A DNA stretch of 64,000 nt, taken from Haematobia irritans. Its lineage: Eukaryota; Arthropoda; Insecta; Diptera; Muscidae. A model generated the notes under the pieces. It worked only from the letters and a program-made list of their open reading frames with translations. It ran no database searches and was not told the origin of the DNA. Each line of letters opens with the position of its first letter. The first letter of the stretch is position 1. Made by a program: the position numbers and the translations under genes. The stretch is taken from assembly GCF_050003625.1 (NCBI RefSeq), contig NC_134397.1, positions 148,861,526 to 148,925,525 of the forward strand, read 5' to 3'. This document shows positions 13,802 to 26,639 of the stretch, piece after piece.

Positions 13802-14750
13802 TATCGGTCCAGGTTTTGATATAGTCCCCATATAAACCGACCTCCCGATTTGGGGTCTTGGGCTTATAGAAATCGTAGTTTTTATCCAATTTGCTTGAAA
13901 TTTGAAATCTAGAAGTATTTTATGACCATAAAGAGGTGTGCCAAAAATGGTGAGTATCGGTCCATGTTTTGGTATAGCCCCCATATAGACCGATCTCCCG
14001 ATTTTATTTCTTGGGCTTATAGAAACCGCAATTTTAATTCAATTTACCTGAAATTGGAAATCTAGAGGTACTGTAGGACCACAAATACGTGTGCCAAAAA
14101 TTGTGAGTATCGGTCCATATTTTGGTATAGCCCCCATATAGACCCATCTCCCGATTTTACTTCTTGGGCTTATAGAAACCGCAGTTTTTATTCAATTTAC
14201 CTGAAATTGGAAATCTAGAGGTATTGTAGGACCACAAATATGTGTGCCAAAAATTGTTAGTATCGGTCCATGTTTTGGTATGGTCCCCATATAAAAAGAC
14301 GTCCCGATTTGGGGTCTTGGGCTTATAGAAATCGTAGCTTTTATCCAATTTGTCTGAAATTGGAAATCTAGAGGTATTTTAGGACCATAAAGAGGTGTGC
14401 CGAAAATGGTGAGTATCGGTCCATATTTTGGTATAGCCCCCATATAGACCGATTTCCCGATTTTACTTCTTGAGCTTCTAGAATCCGAAGTTTTTATCCT
14501 ATTTGCCTGAAATTGGAAATCTAGAGGTATTTTCGGGTCATAAAGAGGTGTGCCGAAAACGGTGAGTATCGGTCCATATTTTAGTATAGCCCCCATAAGA
14601 ACGATCTCCCGATTTAACTCCTTGGGTTTCTAGAAACCGTAGTTTTTATCTGATTTGCCCGAAGTTGTAAATATTCTGGTATTTTAGGCTCACAAAAACG
14701 TGTATCGGATTAATTTTTTATCGGACCATTTGGTAATGCCTCCATATAGA
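13802..14750 (+). repeat. 153-bp tandem repeats in element core
   Basis: Units begin with TATCGGTCC at 13802, 13955, 14108, 14261, 14414 and 14567, a constant 153-bp step. A degraded seventh start (TATCGGACC) lies at 14719. Each unit contains the blocks CCCCATATA, CGATCTCCCGATTT, CTTGGGCTTATAGAAA, CTGAAATTGGAAATCTAGA and GTGTGCC. The sixth and seventh units decay strongly. Since 153 is divisible by 3, an antisense frame stays open for up to 134 codons; there is no sign that it is translated. Confidence 0.95.
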
Positions 14751-15044
14751 CCGACTTCACTTCTTGAGGGTGTAGAAGGCGCACTGATCATGAAAATTGC
14801 TTGAAACTCAATGTAAAATTTACTTCTACAGATTTAAGATTTCAAATCAAGACGTTATTTTATAATTTTCTTGCACACTTACAAGAGATGTTAACGATTC
14901 CTCTAAAACTCGAACAAAAATGGTTCTTATAAATCCAGAATCTCATATAGTCCTCATAGGTGAAATCCTAAATTTATCTTCGGGAAGTGTCCTCAAGTCC
15001 TCAAGCCCTCCTGACATTTCAAAGGAAACCCTAATATTTGGTTC

Positions 15045-15057
15045 ATGGTGGTGGGTA
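15045..15057 (-). repeat. Subterminal inverted repeat, right arm
   Basis: ATGGTGGTGGGTA is the exact reverse complement of TACCCACCACCAT at 13517-13529. It sits 43 bp inside the right end rather than at the terminus, the arrangement described for Helentron/DINE-type elements. Confidence 0.85.
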
Positions 15058-15064
15058 TTTAAGA

Positions 15065-15079
15065 TTCGGCCCGGCCGAA
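15065..15079. other. 3' GC-rich palindrome
   Basis: TTCGGCCCGGCCGAA is a perfect 7-bp inverted repeat around one base, about 21 bp before the right terminus. Such a stem-loop near the 3' end is expected for rolling-circle (Helitron/Helentron) elements. Confidence 0.85.
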
Positions 15080-15100
15080 CTTACTGCTGTATATACTTGT

Positions 15101-17440
15101 TAGGTTTTGGGTGGATTTTTCAATTTTTTGGGTGTGGTCACGAATAAAAGTCCTTTTCGCTCTAGGACGCATATTTAAGGAGATATAGGCAAAAGAAGTT
15201 TTTCATATAAAAATTTCATTTTTTTTAGGTTTTGGGTGGATTTTTCAATTTTTTGGGGTGGTCACGAATTAAAGTCCTTTTCGCTCTAGGACGCATATTT
15301 AAGGAGATATGGGCAAAAGAAGTTTTTCATATAAAAATTTCAATTTTTTTAGGTTTTGGGTGGATTTTTCAATTTTTTTGGGGGTGGTCACGAATTAAAG
15401 TCCTTTTCGCTCTAGGACGCATACTTAAGGAGATATGGGCAAAAGAAGTTTTTCATATAAAAATTTCAATTTTTTTAGGTTTTGGGTGAATTTTTAAATT
15501 TTTTGGGGGTGGTCACGAATTAAAGTCCATTTCGCTCTAGGACGCTTAGTTTAGGAGATAGGGGGAAAAGAAGTTTTTCATATAAAAATTTCAATTTTTT
15601 AGGTTTTGGGTGGATTTTTAAAATTTTTGGGGGTGGTCACGAATTAAAGTCCTTTTCGCTCTAGGACGCATATTTAAGGAGATATGGGCAAAAGAAGTTT
15701 TTCATATAAAAATTTCATGTTTTTTAGGTTTTGGGTGGATTCTTAAATTTTTTTGGGGTGGTCACGAATTAAAGTCGTTTTCGCTCTAGGACGCATATTT
15801 AAGGAGATATGGGCAAAAGAAGGTTTTCATATAAAAATTTCAATTTTTTTAGGTTTTGGGTGATTTTTTCAATTTTTTGGGGGTGGTCACGAATTAAAGT
15901 CCTTTTCGCTCTAGGACGCATATTTAAGGAGATATGGGCAAAAGAAGTTTTTTGGGTGGATTTTTCAATTTTTTGGGGGTGGTCACGAATTAAAGTCCTT
16001 TTCGCTCTAGGACGCTTAGTTTAGGAGATATGGGCAAAAGAAGTTTTTCATATAAAAATTTCAATTTTTTTAGGTTTTGGGTGGATTTTTCAATTTTTTG
16101 GGGGTGGTCACGAATTAAAGTCCTTTTCGCTCTAGGACGCTTAGTTTAGGAGATATGGGCGAAAGAAGGTTTTCATATAAAAATTTCAATTTTTTTAGGT
16201 TTTGGGTGAATTTTTCAATTTTTTGGGGGTGGTCACGAATTAAAGTCCTTTTCGCTCTAGGACGCATATTTAAGGAGATATGGGCAAAAGAAGTTTTTTG
16301 GGTGGATTTTTAAATTTTTTGGGGGTGGTCACGAATTAAAGTCCTTTTCGCTCTAGGACGCTTAGTTTAGGAGATATGGGCAAAAGAAGTTTTTCATATA
16401 AAAATTTCAATTTTTTTAGGTTTTGGGTGGATTTTTCAATTTTTTGGGGGTGGTCACGAATTAAAGACCTTTTCGCTCTAGGACGCTTAGTTTTGGAGAT
16501 ATGGGCAAAAGAAGTTTTTCATATAAAAATTTCAATTTTTTTTAGGTTTTGGGTGGATTTTTCAATTTTTTGGGGGTGGTCACGTATTAAAGTCCTTTTC
16601 GCTCTAGGACGCATATTTAAGGAGATATGGGCAAAAGAAGTTTTTCATATAAAAATTTCAATTTTTTTAGGTTTTGGGTGGATTTTTCAATTTTTTGGGG
16701 GTGGTCACGAATTAAAGTCCTTTTCGCTCTAGGACGCATATTTAAGGAGATATGGACAAAAGAAGTTTTTCATATAAAAATTTCAATTTTTTTAGGTTTT
16801 GGGTGGATTTTTCAATTTTTTGGGGGTGGTCACGAATTAAAGTCCTTTTCGCTCTAGGACGCTTAGTTTAGGAGATTGGGCAAAAGAAGTTTTTCATATA
16901 CAAATTTTATTTTTTTTAGGTTTTGGGTGAATTTTTCAATTTTTTGGGGGTGTTCACGAATTAAAGTCCTTTTCGTTCTAGGACGCATATTTAAGGAGAT
17001 ATGGGCAAAAGAAGTTTTTCATATACAAATTTAAATTTTTTTAGGTTTTGGGTGGATTTTTAAATTTTTTGGGGGTGGTCACGAATTAAAGTCCTTTTCG
17101 CTCTAGGACGCTTAGTTAGGAGATTGGGCAAAAGAAGTTTTTCATATAAAAATTTTATTTTTTTAGGTTTTGGGTGAATTTTGCAATTTTTTGGGGGTGG
17201 TCACGAATTAAAGTCCTTTTCGCTCTAGGACGCATATTTAAGGAGATATGGGCAAAAGAAGTTTTTTGGGTGGATTTTTCAATTTTTTGGGGGTGGTCAC
17301 GAATTAAAGTCCTTTTCGCTCTAGGACGCTTAGTTTAGGAGATATGGGCAAAAGAAGTTTTTCATATAAAAATTTCAATTTTTTTTAGGTTTTGGGTGGA
17401 TTTTTCAATTTTTTGGGGGTGGTCACGAATTAAAGTCCTT
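15101..17440 (+). repeat. Satellite block duplicated across the small element, copy 2
   Basis: This block carries the same ordered variants as 11140-13190: GCATACTT (15420), GAGATAGGGGGAAAAG (15557), GGATTCTTAAATT (15746), AAGTCGTTTTCG (15773), GAAGGTTTTCAT (15819), CTTAGTTAGGAGATTGGG (17113) and TTTTGCAATTTT (17181). The offset is 3899 bp at first and about 4246 bp later, so this copy has about 347 bp (three monomers, some shortened) more, near 16025-16375. Confidence 0.88.
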
Positions 17441-19022
17441 TTCGCTCTAGGACGCATATTTAAGGAGATATGGGCAAAAGAAATTTTTCAATTTTTTGGG
17501 GGTGGTCACGAATTAAAGTCCTTTTCGCTCTAGGACGCTTAGTTTAGGAGATATGGGCAAAAGAAGTTTTTCATATAAAAATTTCAATTTTTTTAGGTTT
17601 TGGGTGGATTTTTCAATTTTTTGGGGGTGGTCACGAATTAAAGTCCTTTTCGCTCTAGGACGCTTAGTTTAAGAGATATGGGCAAAAGAAGTTTTTCATA
17701 TAAAAATTTCAATTGTTTTAGGTTTTGGGTAGATTTTTCAATTTTTTTGGGGTGGTCACGAATTAAAGTCCTTTTCGCTCTAGGACGCATATTTAAGGAG
17801 ATATGGGCAAAAGAAGTTTTTCATATAAAAATTTCAATTTTTTTAGGTTTTGGGTGGATTTTTCAATTTTTTGGGGTTGGTCACGAATTAAAGTCCTTTT
17901 CGCTCTAGGACGCATATTTAAGGAGATATGGGCAAAAGAAGTTTTTCATATAAAAATTTAAATTTTTTTTAGGTTTTGGGTGGATTTTTCAATTTTTTTG
18001 GGGTGGTCACGAATTAAAGTCCTTTTCGCTCTAGGACGCATATTTAAGGAGATATGGGCAAAAGAAGTTTTTCATATAAAAATTTCAATTTTTTTAGGTT
18101 TTGGGTGAATTTTTCAATTTTTTGGGGGTGGTCACGAATTAAAGTCCTTTTCGCTCTAGGACGCATATTTAAGGAGATATGGGCAAAAGAAGTTTTTCAT
18201 ATAAAAATTTCCATTTTTTTGAGGTTTTGGGTGGATTTTTCAATTTTTTGGGGGTGGTCACGAATTAAAGTCCTTTCCGCTCTAGGACGCTTAGTTTAGA
18301 AGATATGAGCAAAAGAAGTTTTTTATATAAAAATTTCAATTTTTTAGGTTTTGGGTGGATTTTTCAATTTTTTGGGGGTGGTCACGAATTAAAGTCCTTT
18401 TCGCTCTAGGACGCTTAGTTTAGGAGATATGGGCAAAAGAAGTTTTTCATATAAAAATTTCAATTTTTTTAGGTTTTGGGTGGATTTTTCAATTTTTTGG
18501 GGGTGGTCACGAATTAAAGTCCTTTTCGCTCTAGGACGCATATTTAAGGAGATATGGGCAAAAGAAGTTTTTTGGGTGGATTTTTCAATTTTTTGGGGGT
18601 GGTCACGAATTAAAGTCCTTTTCGCTCTAGGACGCATATTTAAGGAGATATGGGCAAAAGAAGTTTTTCATATAAAAATTTCAATTTTTTAGGTTTTGGG
18701 TGAATTTTTCAATTTTTTGGGGGTGGTCACGAATTAAAGTCCTTTTCGCTCTAGGACGCATATTTAAGGAGATATGGGCAAAAGAAGTTTTTCATATAAA
18801 AATTTCAATTTTTTAGGTTTTGGGTGAATTTTTAAATTTTTTGGGGGTGGTCACGAATTAAAGTCCTTTTCGCTCTAGGACGCATATTTAAGGAGATATG
18901 GGCAAAAGAAGTTTTTCATATAAAAATTTCAATTTTTTTAGGATTTGGGTGAATTTTTCAATTTTTTGGGGGTGGTCACGAATTAAAGTCTTTTTCGCTC
19001 TAGGACGCATATTTAAGGAGAT

Positions 19023-21640
19023 ATGGGCAAAAGAAGTTTTTCATATAAAAATTTCAATTTTTTTAGGTTTTGGGTGGATTTTTCAATTTTTTGGGGGTGG
19101 TCACGAATTAAAGTCTTTTTCGCTCTAGGACGCATATTTAAGGAGATATGGGCAAAAGAAGTTTTTCATATAAAAATTTCAATTTTTTTTAGGTTTTGGG
19201 CGGATTTTTCAATTTTTTGGGGTGGTCACGAATTAAAGTCCTTTTCACTCTAGGACGCATATTTAAGGAGATATGGGCAAAAGAAGTTTTTCATATAAAA
19301 ATTTCAATTTTTTTAGGTTTTGGGTGGATTTTTCAATTTTTTTGGGGGTGGTCGCGAATTAAAGTCCTTTTCGCTCTAGGACGCATATTTAAGGAGATAT
19401 GGGCAAAAGAAGTTTTTCATATAAAAATTTAAATTTTTTTAGGTTTTGGGTGAATTTTTCAATTTCTTGGGGGTGGTCACGAATTAAAGTCCTTTTCGCT
19501 CTAGGACGCTTAGTTTAGGAGATATGGGCAAAAGAAGTTTTTCATATAAAAATTTCAATTTTTTTAGGTTTGGGGTGGATTTTTCAATTTTTTTGGGGTG
19601 GTCACGAATGAAAGTCCTTTTCGCTCTAGGACGCATATTTAAGGAGATATGGGCAAAAGAAGTTTTTCATATAAAAATTTCAATTTTTTTGGTTTTGGGT
19701 GGATTTTTCAATTTTTTTGGGGTGGTCACGAATTAAAGTCCTTTTCGCTCTAGGACGCATATTTAAGGAGATATGGGCAAAAGAAGTTTTTCATATAAAA
19801 ATTTCAATTTTTTTAGGTTTTGGGTGAATTTTTCAATTTTTTGGGGGTGGTCACGAATTAAAGTCCTTTTCGCTCTAGGACGCATATTTAAGGAGATATG
19901 GGCAAAAGAAGTTTTTCATATAAAAATTTCAATTTTTTTAGGTTTTGGGTGGATTTTCCAATTTTTTGGGGGTGGTCACGAATTAAAGTCCTTTTCGCTC
20001 TAGGACGCATATTTAAGGAGATATGGACAAAAGAAGTTTTTCATATAAAAATTTCAATTTTTTTAGGTTTTGGGTGGATTTTTCAATTTTTTGGGGGTGG
20101 TCACGAATTAAAGTCCTTTTCGCTCTAGGACGCTTAGTTTAGGAGATATGGGCAAAAGAAGTTTTTCATATAAAAATTTCAATTTTTTTTAGGTTTTGGG
20201 TGGATTTTTCAATTTTTTGGGGGTGGTCACGAATTAAAGTCCTTTTCGCTCTAGGACGCATATTTAAGGAGATATGGGCAAAAGAAGTTTTTCATATACA
20301 AATTTCAATTTTTTTAGGTTTTGGGTGGATTTTTCAATTTTTTGGGGGTGGTCACGAATTAAAGTCCTTTTCGCTCTAGGACGCATATTTAAGGAGATAT
20401 GGGCAAAAGAAGTTTTTCATATAAAAATTTAAATTTTTTAAGTTTTGGGTGAATTTTTCAATTTTTTGGGGGTGGTCACGAATTAAAGTCCTTTTCGCTC
20501 TAGGACGCTTAGTTTAGGAGATATGGGCAAAAGAAGTTTTTCATATAAAAATTTCAATTTTTTAGGATTTGGGTGAATTTTTCAATTTTTTGGGGGTGGT
20601 CACGAATTAAAGTCTTTTTTGCTCTAGGACGCATATTTAAGGAGATATGGGCAAAAGAAGTTTTTCATATAAAAATTTCAATTTTTTTTAGGTTTTGGGT
20701 GGATTTTTCAATTTTTTGGGGTGGTCACGAATTAAAGTCCTTTTCGCTCTAGGACGCATAATTAAGGAGATATGGGCAAAAGATGTTTTTCATATAAAAA
20801 TTTCATTTTTTTTAAGTTTTGAGTGGATTTTTCAATTTTTTTGGGGGTGGTCGCGAATTAAAGTCCTTTTCGCTCTAGGACGCATATTTAAGGAGATATG
20901 GGCAAAAGAAGTTTTTCATATAAAAATTTAAATTTTTTTAGGTTTTGGGTGAATTTTTCAATTTCTTGGGGGTGGTCACGAATTAAAGTCCTTTTCGCTC
21001 TAGGACGCTTAGTTTAGGAGATATGTGCAAAAGAAGTTTTTCATATAAAAATTTCAATTTTTTTAGGTTTTGGGTGGATTTTTCAATTTTTTTGGGGTGG
21101 TCACGAATGAAAGTCCTTTTCGCTCTAGGTCGCATATTTAAGGAGATATGGGCAAAAGAAGTTTTTCATATAAAAATTTAAATTTTTTTTAGGTTTTGGG
21201 TGGATTTTTCAATTTTTTTGGGGTGGTCACGAATTAAAGTCCTTTTCGCTCTAGGACGCATATTTAAGGAGATATGGGCAAAAGAAGTTTTTCATATAAA
21301 AATTTCAATTTTTTTAGGTTTTGGGTGAATTTTTCAATTTTTTGGGGGTGGTCACGAATTAAAGTCCTTTTCGCTCTAGGACGCATATTTAAGGAGATAT
21401 GGGCAAAAGAAGTTTTTCATATAAAAATTTCCATTTTTTTGAGGTTTTGGGTGGATTTTTCAATTTTTTGGGGGTGGTCACGAATTAAAGTCCTTTCCGC
21501 TCTAGGACGCTTAGTTTAGAAGATATGGGCAAAAGAAGTTTTTCATATAAAAATTTCAATTTTTTAGGTTTTGGGTGGATTTTTCAATTTTTTGGGGGTG
21601 GTCACGAATTAAAGTCCTTTTCGCTCTAGGACGCTTAGTT
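19023..21640 (+). repeat. Higher-order repeat, 20-monomer type, copy 3
   Basis: This displaced copy of 4788-7400 lies 14.23 kb away, beyond the small inserted element. The order of variants is conserved, and the region also matches 8960-9780 at offset 11735. Small differences (a missing A near 19690, CATAATTAAGG near 20757) show it is not a collapsed duplicate of the same locus. Confidence 0.8.
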
Positions 21641-23209
21641 TAGGAGATATGGGCAAAAGAAGTTTTTCATATAAAAATTTCAATTTTTTTAGGTTTTGGG
21701 TGGATTTTTCAATTTTTTGGGGTGGTCACGAATTAAAGTCCTTTTCGCTCTAGGACGCATATTTAAGGAGATATGGGCAAAAGAAGTTTTTCATATAAAA
21801 ATTTCAATTTTTTTAGGTTTTGGGTGGATTTTTCAATTTTTTGGGGTGGTCACGAATTAAAGTCCTTTTCGCTCTAGGACGCATATTTAAGGAGATATGG
21901 GCAAAAGAAGTTTTTCATATAAAAATTTAAATTTTTTTAGGTTTTGGGTGGATTTTTCAATTTTTTGGGGTGGTCACGAATTAAAGTCCTTTTCGCTCTA
22001 GGACGCATATTTAAGGAGTTATGGGCAAAAGAAGTTTTTCTTATAAAAATTTCATTTTTTTTAGGTTTTGGGTGAATTTTTCAATTCTTTGGGGGTGGTC
22101 ACGAATTAAAGTCCTTTTCGCTCTAGGACGCATATTTAAGGAGATATGGGCAAAAGAAGTTTTTCATATAAAAATTTCAATTTTTTTAGGTTTTGGGTGA
22201 ATTTCTCAATTTTTTGGGGTGGTCACGAATTAAAGTCCTTTTCGCTCTAGGACGCTTAGTTTAGGAGATATGGGCAAAAGAAGTTTTTCATATAAAAATT
22301 TCAATTTTTTTAGGTTTTGGGTGGATTTTTCAATTTTTTGGGGGTGGTCACGAATTAAAGTCCTTTTCGCTCTAGGACGCTTAGTTTAGGAGATATGGGA
22401 AAAAGAAGTTTTTCATATAAAAATTTTATTTTTTTTTAGGTTTTGGGTGAATTTTTCAATTTTTTGGTGATGGTCACGAATTAAAGTCCTTTTCGCTCTA
22501 GGACGCATATTTAAAGAGATATGGGCAAAAGAAGTTTTTCATATAAAAATTTCAATTTTTTTAGGTTTTGGGTGGATTTTTCAATTTTTGGGGGTGGTCA
22601 CGAATTAAAGTCCTTTTCGCTCTAGGACGCTTAGTTTAGGAGATATGGGCAAAAGAAGTTTTTCATATAAAAATTTCAATTTTTTTAGGTTTTGGGTGGA
22701 TTTTTCAATTTTTTGGGTGTGGTCACGAATAAAAGTCCTTTTCGCTCTAGGACGCATATTTAAGGAGATATGGGCAAAAGAAGTTTTTCATATAAAAATT
22801 TCAATTTTTTTAGGTTTTGGGTGGGTGGTCACGAATTAAAGTCCTTTTCGCTCTAGGACGCATATTTAAGGAGATATGGGCAAAAGAAGTTTTTCATATA
22901 AAAATTTCAATTTTTTTAGGTTTTGGGTGAATTTTTCAATTTTTTGGGGGTGGTCACGAATTAAAGTCCTTTTCGCTCTAGGACGCATATTTAAGGAGAT
23001 ATGGGCAAAAGAAGTTTTTCATATAAAAATTTCAATTTTTTTAGGTTTTGGGTGAAGTTTTCAATTTTTTGGGGGTGGTCACGAATTAAAGTCCTTTTCG
23101 CTCTAGGACGCATATTTAAGGAGATATGGGCAAAAGAAGTTTTTCATATAAAAATTTCAATTTTTTTAGGTTTTGGGTAGATTTTTCAATTTTTTTGGGG
23201 TGGTCACGA

Positions 23210-26200
23210 ATTAAAGTCCTTTTCGCTCTAGGACGCATATTTAAGGAGATATGGGCAAAAGAAGTTTTTCATATAAAAATTTCAATTTTTTTAGGTTTTG
23301 GGTGGATTTTTCAATTTTTTTGGGGGTGGTCACGAATTAAAGTCCTTTTCGCTCTAGGACGCATATTTAAGGAGATATGGGCAAAAGAAGTTTTTCATAT
23401 AAAAATTTAATTTTTTTTAGGTTTTGGGTGAATTTTTCAATTTCTTGGGGGTGGTCACGAATTAAAGTCCTTTTCGCTCTAGGACGCTTAGTTTAGGAGA
23501 TATGGGCAAAAGAAGTTTTTCATATAAAAATTTCAATTTTTTTAGGTTTTGGGTGGATTTTTCAATTTTTTTGGGGTGGTCACGAATGAAAGTCCTTTTC
23601 GCTCTAGGACGCATATTTAAGGAGATATGGGCAAAAGAAGTTTTTCATATAAAAATTTCATGTTCTTTAGGTTTTGGGTGGATTTTTAAATTTTTTTTGG
23701 GGTGGTCACAAATTAAAGTCCTTTTCGCTCTAGGACGCATATTTAAGGAGATATGGGCAAAAGAAGTTTTTCATATAAAAATTTCATTTTTTTTAGGTTT
23801 TGGGTGAATTTTTCAATTTTTTGGGGGTGGTCACGAATTAAAGTCCTTTTCGCTCTAGGACGCATATTTAAGGAGATATGGGCAAAAGAAGTTTTTCATA
23901 TAAAAATTTAAATTTTTTTAGGTTTTGGGTGGATTTTTCAATTTTTTGGGGGTGGTCACGAATTAAAGTCTTTTTCGCTCTAGGACGCTTAGGTTAGGAG
24001 ATATGGGCAAAAGAAGTTTTTCATATACAAATTTCAATTTTTTTAGGTTTTGGGTGGATTTTTCAATTTTTTGGGGGTGGTCACGAATTAAAGTCCTTTT
24101 CGCTCTAGGACGCATATTTAAGGAGATATGGGCAAAAGAAGATTTTCATATAAAAATTTCAATTTTTTTAGGTTTTGGTGGTCACGAATTAAAGTCCTTT
24201 TCGCTCTAGGACGCATATTTAAGGAGATATGGGCAAAAGAAGTTTTTCATATAAAAATTTCAATTTTTTTAGGTTTTGGGTGGATTTTTCAATCTTGTGG
24301 GGTGGTCACGAATTAAAGTCCTTTTCGCTCTAGGACGCATATTTAAGGAGATATGGGCAAAAGAAGTTTTTCATATAAAAATTTCAATTTTTTTAGGTTT
24401 TGAGTGGATTTTTCAATTTTTTGGGGGTGGTCACGAATTAAAGTCCTTTTCGCTCTAGGACGCATATTTAAGGAGATATTTAAGGAGGACAAAAGAAGTT
24501 TTTCATATAAAAATTTCATTTTTTTTAGGTTTTGGATGAATTTTTCAATTTTTTGGGGGTGGTCACGAATTAAAGTCCTTTTCGCTCTATGACGCATATT
24601 TAAGGAGATATGGGCAAAAGAAGTTTTTCATATAAAAATTTCAATTTTTTTAGATTTTGGGTGGATTTTTCAATTTTTTGGGGGTGGTCACGAATTAAAG
24701 TCCTTTTCGCTCTAGGACGCATATTTAAGGAGATTTGGACAAAAGAAGTTTTTCATATAAAAATTTCAATTTTTTTAGGTTTTGGGTGGATTTTTCAATT
24801 TTTTGGGGGTGGTCACGAATTAAAGTCCTTTTCGCTCTAGGACGCTTAGTTTAGGAGATATGGACAAAAGAAGTTTTTCATATAAAAATTTTATTTTTTT
24901 TTAGGTTTTGGGTGAATTTTTCAATTTTTTGGGGGTGGTCACGAATTAAAGTCCTCTTCGCTCTAGGACGCATATTTAAGGAGATATGGGCAAAAGAAGT
25001 TTTTCATATAAAAATTTCAATTTTTTTGGGTTTTGGTGGTCACGAATTAAAGTCCTTTTCGCTCTAGGACGCATATTTAAGGAGATATGGGCAAAAGAAG
25101 TTTTTCATATAAAAATTTCAATTTTTTTAGGTTTTGGGTGGATTTTTCATTTTTTTGGGGGTGGTCACGAATTAAAGTCCTTTTCGCTCTAGGACGCATA
25201 TTTAAGGAGATATGGACAAAAGAAGTTTTTCATATAAAAATTTCATTTTTTTAGGTTTTGGGTGGATTTTTCAATTTTTTGGGGGTGGTCACGAATTAAA
25301 GTCCTTTTCGCTCTAGGACGCTTAGTTTAGGAGATATGGGCAAAAGAAGTTTTTCATATAAAAATTTCAATTTTTTTAGGTTTTGGGTGGATTTTTCAAT
25401 TTTTTGGGGGTGGTCACGAATTAAAGTCCTTTTCGCTCTAGGACGCATATTTAAGGAGATATGGGCAAAAGAAGTTTTTCATATAAAAATTTCATGTTTT
25501 TTAGGTTTTGGGTCGATTTCTCAATTTTTTTGGGGTGGTCACGAATTAAAGTCCTTTTCGCTCTAGGACGCATATTTAAGGAGATATGGGCAAAAGAAGT
25601 TTTTCATATAAAAATTTCAATTTTTTTAGGTTTTGGGTGGATTTTTCAATTTTTTGGGTGTGGTCACGAATAAAAGTCCTTTTCGCTCTAGGACGCATAT
25701 TTAAGGAGATATGGGCAAAAGAAGTTTTTCATATAAAAATTTAAATTTTTTTAGGTTTTGGGTGGATTTTTCAATTTTTTGGGGGTGGTCACGAATTAAA
25801 GTCCTTTTCGCTTTAGGACGCATATTTAAGGAGATATGGGCAAAAGAAGTTTTTCATATACAAATTTCAATTTTTTTAGGTTTTGGGTGGATTTTTCAAT
25901 TTTTTGGGGGTGGTCACGAATTAAAGTCCTTTTCGCTCTAGGACGCTTAGTTTAGGAGATATGGGCAAAAGAAGTTTTTCATATAAAAATGTCAATTTTT
26001 TTAGGTTTTGGGTGGATTTTGCAATTTTTTGGGGGTGGTCACGAATTAAAGTCCTTTTCGCTCTAGGACGCATATTTAAGGAGATATGGGCAAAAGAAGT
26101 TTTTCATATAAAAATTTCATGTTTTTTAGGTTTTGGGTCGATTTCTCAATTTTTTTGGGGTGGTCACGAATTAAAGTCCTTTTCGCTCTAGGACGCATAT

Positions 26201-26420
26201 TTAAGGAGATATGGGCAAAAGAAGTTTTTCATATAAAAATTTCAATTTTTTTAGGTTTTGGGTGGATTTTTCAATTTTTTGGGGTGGTCACGAATTAAAG
26301 TCCTTTTCGCTCTAGGACGCATATTTAAGGAGATATGGACAAAAGAAGTTTTTCATATAAAAATTTCATTTTTTTAGGTTTTGGGTGAATTTTTAAATTT
26401 TTTGGGGGTGGTCACGAATG
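23210..26420 (+). repeat. 3.4-kb tandem segmental duplication, copy 1
   Basis: Every distinctive monomer here recurs exactly 3434 bp downstream. These include the CATGTTCTTTAGG monomer with TCACAAATTAAAG (23660-23715), the GCTTAGGTTAGGAG junction (23988), the GAAGATTTTCAT monomer followed by the TTTTGGTGGTC deletion (24140-24185), CAATCTTGTGGGG (24290), the stuttered AGATATTTAAGGAGGAC (24474-24490), the CTATGACGC junction (24587) and a second TTTTGGTGGTC deletion (25030). It ends at an abrupt junction near 26435, where CGCTCTAAG runs directly into AAAAGAAG. Confidence 0.95.
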
Positions 26421-26639
26421 AAAGTCCTTTTCGCTCTAAGAAAAGAAGTTTTTCATATAAAAATTTCATGTTCTTTAGGTTTTGGGTGAATTTTTCAATT
26501 TTTTGGGGGTGGTGACGAATTAAAGTCTTTTTCGCTCTAGGACGCATATTTAAAGAGATATGGGCAAAAGAAGTTTTTCATATAAAAATTTCAATTTTTT
26601 TTAGGTTTTGGGTGGATTTTTCAATTTTTTGGGGTGGTC

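Larger units (their letters stand above)
13515..15100. mobile_element. Non-autonomous Helentron-like (DINE-1/mini-me type) element
   Basis: A 1.59-kb element interrupts one monomer: CAATTTTTT before it and TAGGTTTTGGG after it rebuild an ordinary monomer. That fits insertion between two Ts without a target duplication, as known for Helentrons, although a TA duplication cannot be excluded. In order it holds a hairpin beginning TATACCCACCACCAT, a TA-rich stretch, (GTCY)12, five full 153-bp tandem repeats plus two degraded ones, an inverted copy of the left end (15045-15057), the palindrome TTCGGCCCGGCCGAA, and a terminus ending TATATACTTGT. No coding capacity was found; the antisense open frames simply follow the 153-bp (51-codon) repeat. 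The family assignment comes from this architecture and remembered dipteran elements, not from a search. Confidence 0.8.

Noticed and set aside
13799..14596. Antisense frames of 61-134 codons in the small element
   Set aside because: They follow the 153-bp repeat, which is divisible by three. No family resemblance was seen, and the frames break where the repeats decay.
18389..18637. Antisense frames of 82-84 codons in the array (also 24343-24597, 27777-28031)
   Set aside because: The same repeat artefact on the other strand; they depend on shortened or stuttered monomers.
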